Origin: an uncultured Maribacter sp.
GTDB lineage: Bacteria > Bacteroidota > Bacteroidia > Flavobacteriales > Flavobacteriaceae
Direction of reading: 5' to 3'
NCBI GenBank assembly: GCA_947493885.1
Contig: CANLTE010000002.1
Coordinates: 248,001 to 312,000 of the forward strand
Length of the DNA stretch: 64,000 nt
Shown piece after piece: positions 53,326-62,862 of the stretch. The translations under genes were made by a program, and so were the position numbers. Numbering within the stretch: the first letter of the stretch is position 1; each line of letters opens with the position of its first letter. Below the pieces are notes generated by a model. It saw only the letters and a program-made list of their open reading frames with translations. It was not told the origin of the DNA and ran no database searches.

Positions 53326-55527
53326 ATGAAGGTTTATATAACTGTAATATTGTTTTTTTTAACAGGAGTAGTTTCTTTTTCTCAAGAAGAAGTAAATAAC
53401 CTGGTTTTTTTGATAAAAGGCTCTGTAAAAGAAAGAGAAACTTTAGAACCAATTTCTGGAGTTAATGTATATACGGATAGTGGATTTAGTACAACGACTA
53501 ACAATATTGGTGAATTTGAAATTCGAACAAGCAGGGGAGACGAGCTAACCATACAAAGCTTTGAATTTGAAACCGTAATATATACTATACAAAGCGATGA
53601 GAATATTGAAGTTTTAGTTAGTGAAGCTAAACATCCTTCTAAAGGAAGTTCATTTAAAAGGGAAAGAAATAGTATACAAAAACATCAGTTTTATCTAGAT
53701 TCTGCTAATTTTTATAAAGAAAAGAATATTGCTAAAAGTATAGATTTTGTTGCAAAGTCTATTTCGCAATTAGGAAGCAGAGGAAATAAAAAAGAGCTTG
53801 CAAAATCATTATCTACCCTAGGCGAAATTTATTTATATGATAAGCAGTACGATTTGGCTATTGCTAACTTTAAGGAAGCACAGGAGTCATATAAAAGTTC
53901 TTTAACCGCACTTATGTTGGGTAAAGCTTATATTTTTAATAAAGAATATGGTGAGGCAGAAAAGGTGTTAACCCCGTTAATAAAAATTACAAAAATGGTT
54001 CCTTTTCGCAAAGTCGAGTTGTATGAAACCTTGGGAGATGCTTATAAGGAAATGTCTCTTATTGACAAAGCTGTAGTGTTTTATAATGAAGGACTTAAAA
54101 TTGCGCAGAAAAACCAAATCTCATCAAAAATGACCGATCTTAACTCTAAAATAGCGGATACTTACGCAAGTGAAAATAGGTTGGTTGAGGCAGATGGATT
54201 TTATCAAAATTCCTTAAAGCTTTCTAGAAATCAAGCACCACAAAGAGTAATTATTGAAGAAGAAAAAGTGGCTGATTTCTACAATAAACAAAGTTTGTAT
54301 GATGACGAAATTAAATTGAGGAAAAAAACCCTTAAAGAGCTCAAAAGTTTACCAGAACCGGTCGCTAAAAAAGTTGTAGGGGTTAAAAGTAATGACTCAG
54401 TTACTACACAACGTATAAATTACAAAATTGCCAATGCTTACATAGCGCAGAATAAATATGAAGAAGCAATTCCTTTTTTAGAAAGGAGTATTGTTGAAGC
54501 GGATAAAGATGATGATTTAGTCGTGCAAAAAGATGCTACAAGAAAATTATCAGAAGTGTATAATTTTAAAGGAGATTATAGTAAAGCACTTAAGAGTTAT
54601 CAAGATTATGTGGCTTTGGTAGATACTTTATATATTAGAAAGGAGCAGGAGATTTCTAGAGCAGCTAGGTTTAATAGAGAAATTGCCTCCAAACAAAGCA
54701 GAATTACAGGTTTAGAACAAGAACGTGAACTTTCACAAAGTAAATATGATTTAGCGGTGACTGAACAAGAGTTAGTTAAAGAAAGCAATAAGCGTCAAAA
54801 ATGGATTATTTATACGTTAGTTTTTGGTATGGTTTTATCTGCATTAACTGCTTTTTTCTATTTCAGGAGTAACAAGCAACAAAAGTTGGCTAATAATTTG
54901 CTAGCGTTAAAGTCGCTTCGTTCACAAATGAATCCGCATTTTATTTTTAACGCGCTGAACTCAGTGAATAATTTTATAGCAAAAAGCGATGAACGTAGTG
55001 CGAATAGATATTTAACAGAGTTTTCAACCTTGATGCGGTCGGTTTTAGAAAATTCTGAGGAAGATTTTATACCCTTAGTAAAAGAGTTAGAGTTATTAAG
55101 TCTCTATGTAAAATTGGAGCATTCGCGTTTTCCTGATAAGTTTAACTATGAGATAAATGTTGACGAAAAAATTGATGTTGCAGCATTTCAAATTCCACCT
55201 ATGCTATTACAACCGTATATAGAAAATGCTATTTGGCACGGACTTAGATATAAAAAGGAAAAAGGTTTTTTACATATTGATTTAAATTATAAAAACAGCC
55301 ATGAAATTAGTATTGTTATAATAGATAATGGTATAGGAAGAAAAAAATCAGCTGCATTAAAAACTCAAAATCAAAAACAACAAAAGTCTAAAGGAATGGG
55401 TAACATTAAAAAACGAGTTGCTATTCTAAATGACATGTATAAAGATAAATTGGATGTTTTTATTACCGATTTGGAAAGTGACGGTACTGGTACAAAAGTT
55501 CAGTTTACACTAAAAAAAGACGTATGA
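53326..55527 (+). CDS. LytS-type sensor histidine kinase with carboxypeptidase-like and TPR domains
   Basis: The 733-residue protein has a signal peptide (ITVILFFLTGVVSFSQ) and then a CarboxypepD_reg-like beta domain (about 28-105, GSVKERETLEPISGVNVY, TTTNNIGEFEI). A TPR array follows (about 125-440), then a coiled coil, one membrane helix (about 490-510) and a His_kinase/HATPase module. Motifs are the phosphoacceptor box QMNPHFIFNALNSVNNFI (His538), N-box LLQPYIENAIWHGL, and IIDNGIGRKK. A periplasmic TPR sensor is common for Bacteroidota LytS kinases; the extra N-terminal domain is less so. It overlaps its response regulator by 4 bases. Confidence 0.9.
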   Translation: MKVYITVILFFLTGVVSFSQEEVNNLVFLIKGSVKERETLEPISGVNVYTDSGFSTTTNNIGEFEIRTSRGDELTIQSFEFETVIYTIQSDENIEVLVSEAKHPSKGSSFKRERNSIQKHQFYLDSANFYKEKNIAKSIDFVAKSISQLGSRGNKKELAKSLSTLGEIYLYDKQYDLAIANFKEAQESYKSSLTALMLGKAYIFNKEYGEAEKVLTPLIKITKMVPFRKVELYETLGDAYKEMSLIDKAVVFYNEGLKIAQKNQISSKMTDLNSKIADTYASENRLVEADGFYQNSLKLSRNQAPQRVIIEEEKVADFYNKQSLYDDEIKLRKKTLKELKSLPEPVAKKVVGVKSNDSVTTQRINYKIANAYIAQNKYEEAIPFLERSIVEADKDDDLVVQKDATRKLSEVYNFKGDYSKALKSYQDYVALVDTLYIRKEQEISRAARFNREIASKQSRITGLEQERELSQSKYDLAVTEQELVKESNKRQKWIIYTLVFGMVLSALTAFFYFRSNKQQKLANNLLALKSLRSQMNPHFIFNALNSVNNFIAKSDERSANRYLTEFSTLMRSVLENSEEDFIPLVKELELLSLYVKLEHSRFPDKFNYEINVDEKIDVAAFQIPPMLLQPYIENAIWHGLRYKKEKGFLHIDLNYKNSHEISIVIIDNGIGRKKSAALKTQNQKQQKSKGMGNIKKRVAILNDMYKDKLDVFITDLESDGTGTKVQFTLKKDV

Positions 55528-56252
55528 GATTAAATGCAATTTTAATAGAAGATGAGGCGAGTAGCAGAGAAATTCTTCAAAATTATTTATCAAAATACTG
55601 CCCAGATGTCCAAGTTTTGGGAGAAGCTGCTACAATTAAAGAGGGTATGAATCTTATAAATAAACACGATTTAGATGTTGTTTTTTTAGATGTTGAAATG
55701 CCTTTTGGCACTGGTATTGATTTATTAGAGCAGATGCCTGACAGGGATTTTGAAACCATTTTTGTAACAGCCTATAATCACTATGCTATTGATGCGCTTA
55801 ATAATCATGCTGCTTATTATTTGATGAAACCTATTAGCATTGATGAATTAGTTAAGGCAGTTGATTATATCAAAGAAATTAAAGAAAAAGAGGCTTTGCT
55901 AGATAACAAAGTAATACAACCTAAATTAAAAAGTGTCGATGGTAAAATTACCATTCCTCAGCAAGATGGTTTTCAGGTGCTCAACATTGCAGATATTTTG
56001 TATTGCAAGGCAGATGATAATTATACTGAAATCTATTTAGATAAAAGAAAAATATTAGTAAGTAAAACGCTTAAGTATTTTGAAGAGGCTTTACAGGGTT
56101 TTTCTTTCGCTAGAATACACAAGTCATTTTTGGTAAATGTAAATGAAGTGATAAAATATAGGAAAGGTAAAGGGGGGAGCGTGGTAGTTTCTAATGGTAA
56201 GGAATTACTCGTTTCTGCTTCAAAAAAGAAAGAATTACTTTCTTATTTTTGA
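55524..56252 (+). CDS. LytTR family response regulator
   Basis: The 242-residue protein has a receiver domain (LIEDEASSREIL, phospho-acceptor Asp56 in VVFLDVEMPFGTG, FVTAYNHYAIDAL, YYLMKPI) and a LytTR DNA-binding domain (ILYCKADDNYTEIYL, RIHKSFLVNVNEVIKY). It overlaps the kinase by 4 bases (ATGA), so the pair forms a two-component system. Targets are unknown; LytTR proteins bind direct repeats upstream of their regulon. Confidence 0.94.
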   Translation: MRLNAILIEDEASSREILQNYLSKYCPDVQVLGEAATIKEGMNLINKHDLDVVFLDVEMPFGTGIDLLEQMPDRDFETIFVTAYNHYAIDALNNHAAYYLMKPISIDELVKAVDYIKEIKEKEALLDNKVIQPKLKSVDGKITIPQQDGFQVLNIADILYCKADDNYTEIYLDKRKILVSKTLKYFEEALQGFSFARIHKSFLVNVNEVIKYRKGKGGSVVVSNGKELLVSASKKKELLSYF

Positions 56253-56270
56253 TATACAAAAATGTATTAG

Positions 56271-56786
56271 ATGATTATAAAAACAGTAAGAGGAAAGACT
56301 CCTGAAATAGGAGAAGATTGTTTCATTGCGGAAAATGCAACAATTCTTGGAGAGGTAACTATGGGTAAACAATGTAGTGTTTGGTATAACGCTGTTTTAC
56401 GAGGAGATGTACATTACATAAAAATGGGAGATAAAGTTAATGTACAAGATGGTGCCGTAGTGCATTGTACATATCAAAAGTCACCAACAACAATTGGAAA
56501 TAATGTTTCCATTGGCCATAATGCGCTGGTACATGGCTGTACAATTAAGGACAATGTTTTAATAGGAATGGGAAGTATTGTAATGGATGATTGCGTTGTG
56601 GAAAGTAATAGTATTATTGCTGCTGGAGCGGTACTTACGAAAGGAACTCATGTTCCGTCCGGAACGGTGTACGCTGGAATGCCGGCAAAAAAAATAAAAG
56701 ACATTAGTCCAGAATTAAGTCAAGGAGAAATAGACCGAATAGCTAATAACTATGTAAAGTATTCCAGCTGGTTTAAGGAGGAGTAG
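56271..56786 (+). CDS. Gamma carbonic anhydrase-like hexapeptide-repeat protein
   Basis: The 171-residue protein is a left-handed beta-helix of the gamma carbonic anhydrase/YrdA type. It has CSVWYNAVLRGDVHYIKMGDKVNVQDG and the three metal-ligand histidines in AVVHCTY and IGHNALVHGC. Homologues can hydrate CO2, but many bacterial YrdA/PaaY-like members have weak or no activity. It follows the regulator by 18 bases and may share its transcript, without obvious functional relation. Confidence 0.9.
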   Translation: MIIKTVRGKTPEIGEDCFIAENATILGEVTMGKQCSVWYNAVLRGDVHYIKMGDKVNVQDGAVVHCTYQKSPTTIGNNVSIGHNALVHGCTIKDNVLIGMGSIVMDDCVVESNSIIAAGAVLTKGTHVPSGTVYAGMPAKKIKDISPELSQGEIDRIANNYVKYSSWFKEE

Positions 56787-56829
56787 AGCAATAATATTTC
56801 TTTTTTACATGACAACTTTAAATATTCGC

Positions 56830-56837
56830 TATTTTTG
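56830..56837 (+). promoter_or_regulatory. Probable -7 box of fabD
   Basis: TATTTTTG matches TANNTTTG and lies 21 bases before the fabD ATG at 56859. A -33 TTG is not visible. Confidence 0.5.
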
Positions 56838-56858
56838 CAAATTCAAAATAGCAAGAAA

Positions 56859-57740
56859 ATGAATGCATATATATTTCCAGGACAAGGGGCTCAATTCGTA
56901 GGAATGGGTAGAGATTTATACGAAAACTATCCGCAAGCTCAAGAACTTTTTGAGCAAGCAAATAAAATATTAGGTTTTTCAATAACTGATATTATGTTTG
57001 AAGGTACTCCAGAAGAACTTAAAGAAACTAAAGTCACACAACCTGCAATTTTTTTACACTCTGTGATTTTGAGTAAAGTAATGGGTCATAGTTTTAAACC
57101 AGATATGGTTGCGGGTCATTCTTTAGGTGAATTTTCTGCTTTAGTTGCAAATGGTTCATTGAATTTTGAAGATGGTTTAAAGTTGGTTTCTCAAAGAGCT
57201 TTAGCCATGCAAAAAGCGTGTGAAATAAAGCCAAGTACAATGGCTGCTGTTTTGGGGTTAGAAGATGAAGTTGTAGAGAAGGTTTGTGAAGAAATACAGG
57301 GGGTTGTTGTAGCTGCTAATTATAATTGTCCAGGACAGTTAGTAATTTCAGGGGAAGTTGAGGCAATAAATGAAGCTTGCGAAGCAATGAAAGGAGCAGG
57401 TGCTCGTAGGGCATTGGTATTACCCGTTGGAGGAGCTTTTCATTCTCCACTTATGGAACCTGCTCGTGAAGAACTTGCTGCTGCAATTGAAAACACCAAA
57501 TTTAACACTGCTACTTGTCCAATTTATCAGAATGTAACAACGGTTGCAGTAAGCAATGCCGATGAAATTAAAAAGAATTTAATATCACAATTAACAGCCC
57601 CAGTGAAATGGACGCAAAGTGTCCAGAACATGGTGGCCGATGGAGCAACATTGTTTACTGAGGTTGGCCCGGGGAAAGTATTGCAGGGTTTGGTTAAAAA
57701 AATACACAGAGAGGCGGAAACTACTTCAGGAGAAGCTTAA
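56859..57740 (+). CDS. fabD: Malonyl-CoA:ACP transacylase
   Basis: FabD loads malonyl groups from CoA onto acyl carrier protein for fatty acid synthesis. The 293-residue protein shows FPGQGAQFVGMGRDLYE, the catalytic serine in VAGHSLGEFSAL, the histidine in LPVGGAFHSPLM, and the C-terminal FTEVGPGKVLQGLVKKI. An in-frame extension begins at TTG 56835, within the -7 box, so ATG 56859 (MNAYIFPGQGAQ) is the start. No other fab genes are adjacent. Confidence 0.96.
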   Translation: MNAYIFPGQGAQFVGMGRDLYENYPQAQELFEQANKILGFSITDIMFEGTPEELKETKVTQPAIFLHSVILSKVMGHSFKPDMVAGHSLGEFSALVANGSLNFEDGLKLVSQRALAMQKACEIKPSTMAAVLGLEDEVVEKVCEEIQGVVVAANYNCPGQLVISGEVEAINEACEAMKGAGARRALVLPVGGAFHSPLMEPAREELAAAIENTKFNTATCPIYQNVTTVAVSNADEIKKNLISQLTAPVKWTQSVQNMVADGATLFTEVGPGKVLQGLVKKIHREAETTSGEA

Positions 57741-57860
57741 CCTATTAAATCCGTATTTCATCCAAAAAACGTTGTTTTAACCTGTTATGTAGGGTATTAG
57801 GTGTTTTTTTTAGTAATATTGTTTCCCAAATTTTACGATAGTAACCTAGTGTGCTGTGTA

Positions 57861-57880
57861 TTGAATTAGAATTAATTCAA
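57861..57880. promoter_or_regulatory. Perfect inverted repeat just upstream of the secreted adhesin gene
   Basis: TTGAATTA (57861-57868) and TAATTCAA (57873-57880) form perfect 8-base arms around GAAT. It ends nine bases before the ATG at 57890, so it could be an operator or an mRNA hairpin affecting translation. Confidence 0.4.
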
Positions 57881-57889
57881 AAAACAGTT

Positions 57890-60800
57890 ATGAAATTGAA
57901 AAGAAAAAGTAATACGCTTGCACAAATTACTATTGGGTTAAGTGTGTTTAAAAAGGTATTGCCATTATTAGTAACACTTTTTGTTGTTTTTAAGAGTTAC
58001 TCTCAGACGGTAACAATAGAAAATGTCAGTGGTGATGAAGATGATGGAGTTATTACACTTACTGCAACTTATAATACACCATTTACAACAGGTTCATTTA
58101 CTTTAGATGTTTATACTATTGATGATGCGGCTACAGAGGGGGATAATGATTATACTCCTATTTTAAATCAGCAGTTGAGCTTTTTTGGAAATGATGGAGA
58201 AACAATTGACTTTCAGGTTTTGCCAGTATCAGATACCGATGTTGAACTTGATGAGAATTTACTTGTTAGAATGCGGAATTTCACCCCTGCAGGGTTATTT
58301 TTTGTTGATACCTCTGATGAAGCCGAAATTACTATAAATAACGACGATACTGGTACGGTTTCAGTTACCACAATTACAAACTCAGATGAAGAAGGTCCAG
58401 TTAACGGGCAATTTAGAGTTAATATAAGTGAAAGAAATGCTACTGGAGGTAATCTAACTGTCGCGTATACACTTTCTGGATCAGCAACTCAAGGCGTTGG
58501 AGAAGATTTTACAATTACTGGAGCGGCAACGTTTAGTGAGCTTCAATTAAACAGAAATATTAATGTTATCACAATTGATGATGATTTAATAGAAGGAGCA
58601 GAAGATGTGGTGCTTACACTTGATAGTACAAATATTCCTGATTTTATTATTGGAGCTACAGATGAGGCTACCATTAGTATTTCAGATAATGATGCAGGAA
58701 TAGTATCCGTAACAGCCACAGACGATAATGCAAATGAACAAGGGGCAAACATAGGTAGGTTTAGAATTGAAATTAGTGACAACAATAATACAGGTACTAC
58801 ATTAACGGTTAATTATACCTTATCAGGGTCCGCTAATGAAAATAATCCTAATCAGGATTATACAGTTTCAGGTGTTGCTACTTTTAATCCATCTCAACTT
58901 GCTAGAAATATTACAATAACTCCAATTGATGATACTTTGTTAGAAGGTGCTGAGGATGTTGTTCTTACCTTAGATAGTACAAATTTGCCTGAATTTACAA
59001 TAGGAACTCCTAATGAAGCTACAGTAACTATAGCTGACAATGATGCAGCTGAAGTTACCATAGGAAATGCTACCATTGAAGAAGGAGGAACTTTACAATT
59101 TGATATAACTTTAGATAATGAAGTGCCAGGTGGATTTGATGTTAATACTAGTTATACGGATGTTTCTGCAACTGGAGGAGGATTGCCATTAGCGGATCCA
59201 GAAGATTACAACAACGCTTCTCAAACTATTAATTTTTCTGGGAATGCAGGAGAAACACAACAACTTTCAATTGCTACATTTAATGACAATGTTTTAGAGG
59301 GAATAGAAACGTTTACGGTAAACATTGACGCTGATAATGTTAATGTGACCGATTCAGATAGTGGAACAGGGACTATTACTGATAATGATACCGCAGAGGT
59401 CAGCATTTCAGATGTTACCGTTACGGAAGATGTGGCAAGTGGCACTTTGGATTTTACGGTAACCCTTAATAATGCAGTTGCGGGCGGGGTAGAAGTTTCG
59501 TATACCTTTACCGATGGAACAGCAGCTGGAGGTGGTGAGGATTATACAGGAATTCCGGGTAGTGTAATTTTTGATGGTACTTTTAATGAAGAAGAAACAA
59601 TATCAGTTCCTATAACCGATGATGCTCTTTTAGAAAGCTCAGAAGATTTTACGATACAATTGAGTACGCCCTCTGTAACGGGAGTAACTTTAAGAGATAC
59701 GGGTTCTGCAACGGGAACAATAACAGATGATGACAATTGTATTTCAGAAGTGCCTAGTATTGACTTAAGCATGCCTACCATGTTTTGTGGAGATACCACG
59801 GTAAATTTAAACGATTTTGTGACTAATAACCCTCCTTCGGGCACAAGTTTAGTATGGAGCCAATCTTCAAACCCTTTGAATTTAGGCGCTCATATTCCTG
59901 GAGCTCAAGTTGATATTAATGTAGGCTCTTCAGGAGCTTATTATACTTTCTTTTATGATTCAGGGCGTAGTTGTGCAAGTTCTACTGTTGAAGTAGTCTT
60001 ATCAGCTAACGAAATGCCAAGTATTTTAAGCACTTCTGGAGCTGAACGATGTGGTCCTGGTGATGTGGTACTTACCGCTACAGCAAGTCCTGGAGCCTCT
60101 TTAAATTGGTATGCAAGTATTGATGCCACGGTCGACATAGAACCTGGGGGGACTAGTTTTGAGCGAAACGTAGCAGCTACAACTTCCTTTTTTGTAGAGG
60201 CAGAATTTAATGGTTGTTTTTCATCAAGAGTTGAGGTAATTGCTACAGTAGTACCTCAGGTTTTTGCTGGCTCTCCCTCAGATGGTTCAGTGTGCAGTGT
60301 TGAAGGAAATGGTCCTGTTTCGGTTGACTTAGATGAAAGATTATCCGGAATAGTGAGTAATGGTTTTTGGGCAATAACATCAGATCCTAGTGGAGGAGGT
60401 GTTTCTATAGATTTTAATAATGAAGTAGATTTTACTGGTCTGATAGATGGAGATTATCAATTTACCTATACAACAACTGGTGCACAAGCCCCCTGTGTTA
60501 ATGAATCTGTAGTGGTTACTATTGTGGTTACCGATTGTGAAACAGATGAAGATGGAGATGGCCTTTTAGGCGGAGAAGAAGCTATTTTGGGAACAAACCC
60601 TAACGAGGCAGATACTGATGGTGATGGAATAAATGATGGAGATGAGGTAGGGGGTGATATCCAAAATCCGTTGAATGAAGATAATGATGAGTTTATAGAT
60701 GCTTTAGATTCCAATGTAAATGATGAGGATGGAGATGGGATATTTGATCAACAAGATATCGCAAATTCGGATGCCTGCGTACCAAATTTGACCATAGATT

Positions 60801-61852
60801 GTAATCCTAACCCAGTGGATTTAGGTATTCTTAAAACAGTCGAAAATGCCGACGCTGCGATTGGTGAAAATGTTGTCTTTACAATTACAATTAATAATTT
60901 GTCGAACAGTCCTATTTTAAGTGCTGAGGTAAGTGAAATTCTAGAATCAGGTTTTGAATATGTTTCTCATTTAGCTTCTGATGGTGAATATAATGAACCA
61001 GCCGGTATGTGGAATTTAGGGCCTATGGACGCCTTGGGTCAGGCAACTTTAGAAATTACTGCAACCGTACTTGAAGGTGGTGTTTATACAAATACAGCTG
61101 AATTGTTTGATTCCTTCCCTATTGACAATACTGCTGAAAACAATAGTGCAACTGTGGATTTAAATGTTGATATTCCTGAAGGTGTTGATCTTTTAATTGA
61201 AAAAAGTGCAGTAAGCCAAAATCCTTTGGTTGGGGATGAAGTCATTTTTACCATAAAGGTTACTAACCTTTCTATAGAAGACATGGTTTCGCAAATTATG
61301 GTTCGGGATTTGATAGGAGTAGGCGATAATAATGGATTTCAATACCAAAGCCACACTATTATTGAGGGAAATGACGATTCTTATGACGAAAATACAGGGA
61401 TATGGATAATCCCTCAATTAGAGAAAGATGAATTTGCAACCATTGAGATTACTGCAGTAGTGTTAAGTGATGGTGTTTTTTCGAACACTGCAGAAATTTT
61501 AAGTTCATCGCCAGTAGATAGTAATCCTGATAATAATAGCGCAAGTGTAGAGGTAACAGTTCATCTGCCTAATGAGGCAGATCCCGGTTTTGTTTTTAAT
61601 CAATTTTCTCCAAATACAGATGGAACTAACGATTTTTTAAAAATAAGAGATATTGGAACCTTTCCTAATGCTTCAATTCAAATTTTTGACCGCTATGGAA
61701 ATATCGTTTTTGAAGCTGTTAATATGCAAGAAGATGAAGTTTGGGATGGAACAAGAGAGAGTGATGAGTCTCCTGCCGGAACCTATTTTTACGTATTGGA
61801 TTTAGGTGATGGTACTAGCATAAGAAAAGGGTGGATTCAATTATTAAGATAA
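57890..61852 (+). CDS. Large secreted Calx-beta/DUF11 protein with type IX sorting domain
   Basis: From ATG 57890 the protein has 1320 residues and a long signal peptide (VLPLLVTLFVVFKSYSQ). About five Calx-beta repeats follow (each with a D-x-D/DN-rich end such as ISDNDAG and EDVVLTLDSTN). Then come cysteine-containing Ig-like domains, a thrombospondin type 3-like calcium region (DEDGDGLLGG, DTDGDGINDGDE) and two DUF11 domains (NNLSNSPILSAEV, TNLSIEDMVSQIM). The C-terminal domain is the B-type type IX sorting signal (FSPNTDGTNDFLKI, IQIFDRYGNIVFE, SPAGTYFYVLDL). Probably a calcium-stabilised surface adhesin. An upstream GTG at 57851 overlaps the inverted repeat and is rejected. Confidence 0.88.
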   Translation: MKLKRKSNTLAQITIGLSVFKKVLPLLVTLFVVFKSYSQTVTIENVSGDEDDGVITLTATYNTPFTTGSFTLDVYTIDDAATEGDNDYTPILNQQLSFFGNDGETIDFQVLPVSDTDVELDENLLVRMRNFTPAGLFFVDTSDEAEITINNDDTGTVSVTTITNSDEEGPVNGQFRVNISERNATGGNLTVAYTLSGSATQGVGEDFTITGAATFSELQLNRNINVITIDDDLIEGAEDVVLTLDSTNIPDFIIGATDEATISISDNDAGIVSVTATDDNANEQGANIGRFRIEISDNNNTGTTLTVNYTLSGSANENNPNQDYTVSGVATFNPSQLARNITITPIDDTLLEGAEDVVLTLDSTNLPEFTIGTPNEATVTIADNDAAEVTIGNATIEEGGTLQFDITLDNEVPGGFDVNTSYTDVSATGGGLPLADPEDYNNASQTINFSGNAGETQQLSIATFNDNVLEGIETFTVNIDADNVNVTDSDSGTGTITDNDTAEVSISDVTVTEDVASGTLDFTVTLNNAVAGGVEVSYTFTDGTAAGGGEDYTGIPGSVIFDGTFNEEETISVPITDDALLESSEDFTIQLSTPSVTGVTLRDTGSATGTITDDDNCISEVPSIDLSMPTMFCGDTTVNLNDFVTNNPPSGTSLVWSQSSNPLNLGAHIPGAQVDINVGSSGAYYTFFYDSGRSCASSTVEVVLSANEMPSILSTSGAERCGPGDVVLTATASPGASLNWYASIDATVDIEPGGTSFERNVAATTSFFVEAEFNGCFSSRVEVIATVVPQVFAGSPSDGSVCSVEGNGPVSVDLDERLSGIVSNGFWAITSDPSGGGVSIDFNNEVDFTGLIDGDYQFTYTTTGAQAPCVNESVVVTIVVTDCETDEDGDGLLGGEEAILGTNPNEADTDGDGINDGDEVGGDIQNPLNEDNDEFIDALDSNVNDEDGDGIFDQQDIANSDACVPNLTIDCNPNPVDLGILKTVENADAAIGENVVFTITINNLSNSPILSAEVSEILESGFEYVSHLASDGEYNEPAGMWNLGPMDALGQATLEITATVLEGGVYTNTAELFDSFPIDNTAENNSATVDLNVDIPEGVDLLIEKSAVSQNPLVGDEVIFTIKVTNLSIEDMVSQIMVRDLIGVGDNNGFQYQSHTIIEGNDDSYDENTGIWIIPQLEKDEFATIEITAVVLSDGVFSNTAEILSSSPVDSNPDNNSASVEVTVHLPNEADPGFVFNQFSPNTDGTNDFLKIRDIGTFPNASIQIFDRYGNIVFEAVNMQEDEVWDGTRESDESPAGTYFYVLDLGDGTSIRKGWIQLLR

Positions 61853-61859
61853 AACATTT

Positions 61860-62852
61860 ATGAATTATAAAATGGGTAAATTAATACAGAAAATAACCCT
61901 GACATTGTTTTTGCTTTTTTGCTTTGTATCGCATACAATTGCACAAAAAGAACCTCAATACACTCAGTATATGTATAACATTGGAAGTTTTAATCCGGCC
62001 TATGTTGGCACCACTGAAACGGTTGAGATAACAGGATTATATAGAGCCCAGTGGTTAGATATTGAAGGCGCACCGAGAACTATAAGAGCAGGAGCCAATT
62101 TCCCGTTAGGAAATGAGGTAAACGGACTTGGTTTAAATATTGTTAATGATCAATTAGGTCCTGTAACACAAACATATATTGATGGGGCATATTCTTTTCA
62201 ATTTAGAGTGGCCGATGGAGCTAAACTTTCTTTTGGTGTTGATGCAGGGGGCTCTTTTTTGAATTTAGATTTTTCAAAAGGTACTTTTGAAAATCCAGGA
62301 GAACCACTATTAAATAAGCAATCGGTAAGTAAATTTTATTTCACTGTTGGTGCTGGTGCTTTTTTATATGGAAATAACTGGTATCTTGGAGCATCCGTTC
62401 CTAATTTTTTAAATGATGGAGTGTATGATGATGAAATAGCAGGTATAGTAGAGGATAAAATACAATATAATTTTATTGGGGGGTACGTATTTAATTTGTC
62501 TGACAATCTAAAGTTTAAGCCAGCATTTTTAATTAACATGTTAAAAGGAGCTCCGTTAAATGTTAATACTTCTGCTAATTTTTTAATTAAAAATACGATA
62601 ACCGCTGGAGTGTCGTATAGATTTGATAATGCTTTTAGCGGATTGCTTGGAGTTCAGATTTCGGATGCAGTTTTTGCAGGTTTGTCATACGACTATGTTA
62701 CTAATTCATTAGGGAAGTATAATAATGGTACACCAGAATTTATTATGAAATTTAAATTAGGAGCATCCAGAAGTGGAAATAAGGCGAACAAGGCGAATAA
62801 GAAAAATGCCAAGGGCAAACCAAAACAAGTTGATACACCAAGATTTTTCTAA
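61860..62852 (+). CDS. PorP/SprF family protein paired with the upstream adhesin
   Basis: The 330-residue protein has a signal peptide (LTLFLLFCFVSHTIAQ) and the PorP/SprF pattern (EPQYTQYMYNIGSFNPAYVG, GLYRAQWLDIEGAPRTI, GLGLNIVNDQLGPV). In Flavobacterium johnsoniae SprF is needed for secretion of SprB, whose gene is upstream; the same arrangement holds here. It begins 7 bases after the adhesin gene. The tail is lysine- and asparagine-rich (NKANKANKKNAKGK). ATG 61872 is an alternative start. Confidence 0.92.
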   Translation: MNYKMGKLIQKITLTLFLLFCFVSHTIAQKEPQYTQYMYNIGSFNPAYVGTTETVEITGLYRAQWLDIEGAPRTIRAGANFPLGNEVNGLGLNIVNDQLGPVTQTYIDGAYSFQFRVADGAKLSFGVDAGGSFLNLDFSKGTFENPGEPLLNKQSVSKFYFTVGAGAFLYGNNWYLGASVPNFLNDGVYDDEIAGIVEDKIQYNFIGGYVFNLSDNLKFKPAFLINMLKGAPLNVNTSANFLIKNTITAGVSYRFDNAFSGLLGVQISDAVFAGLSYDYVTNSLGKYNNGTPEFIMKFKLGASRSGNKANKANKKNAKGKPKQVDTPRFF

Positions 62853-62862
62853 ACAAGATAAG

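Noticed and set aside
57765-57778. AAAAC-GTT-GTTTT stem after fabD as a terminator
   Set aside because: The stem is only five A/T-rich pairs and no T-run follows, so I do not call it a terminator.
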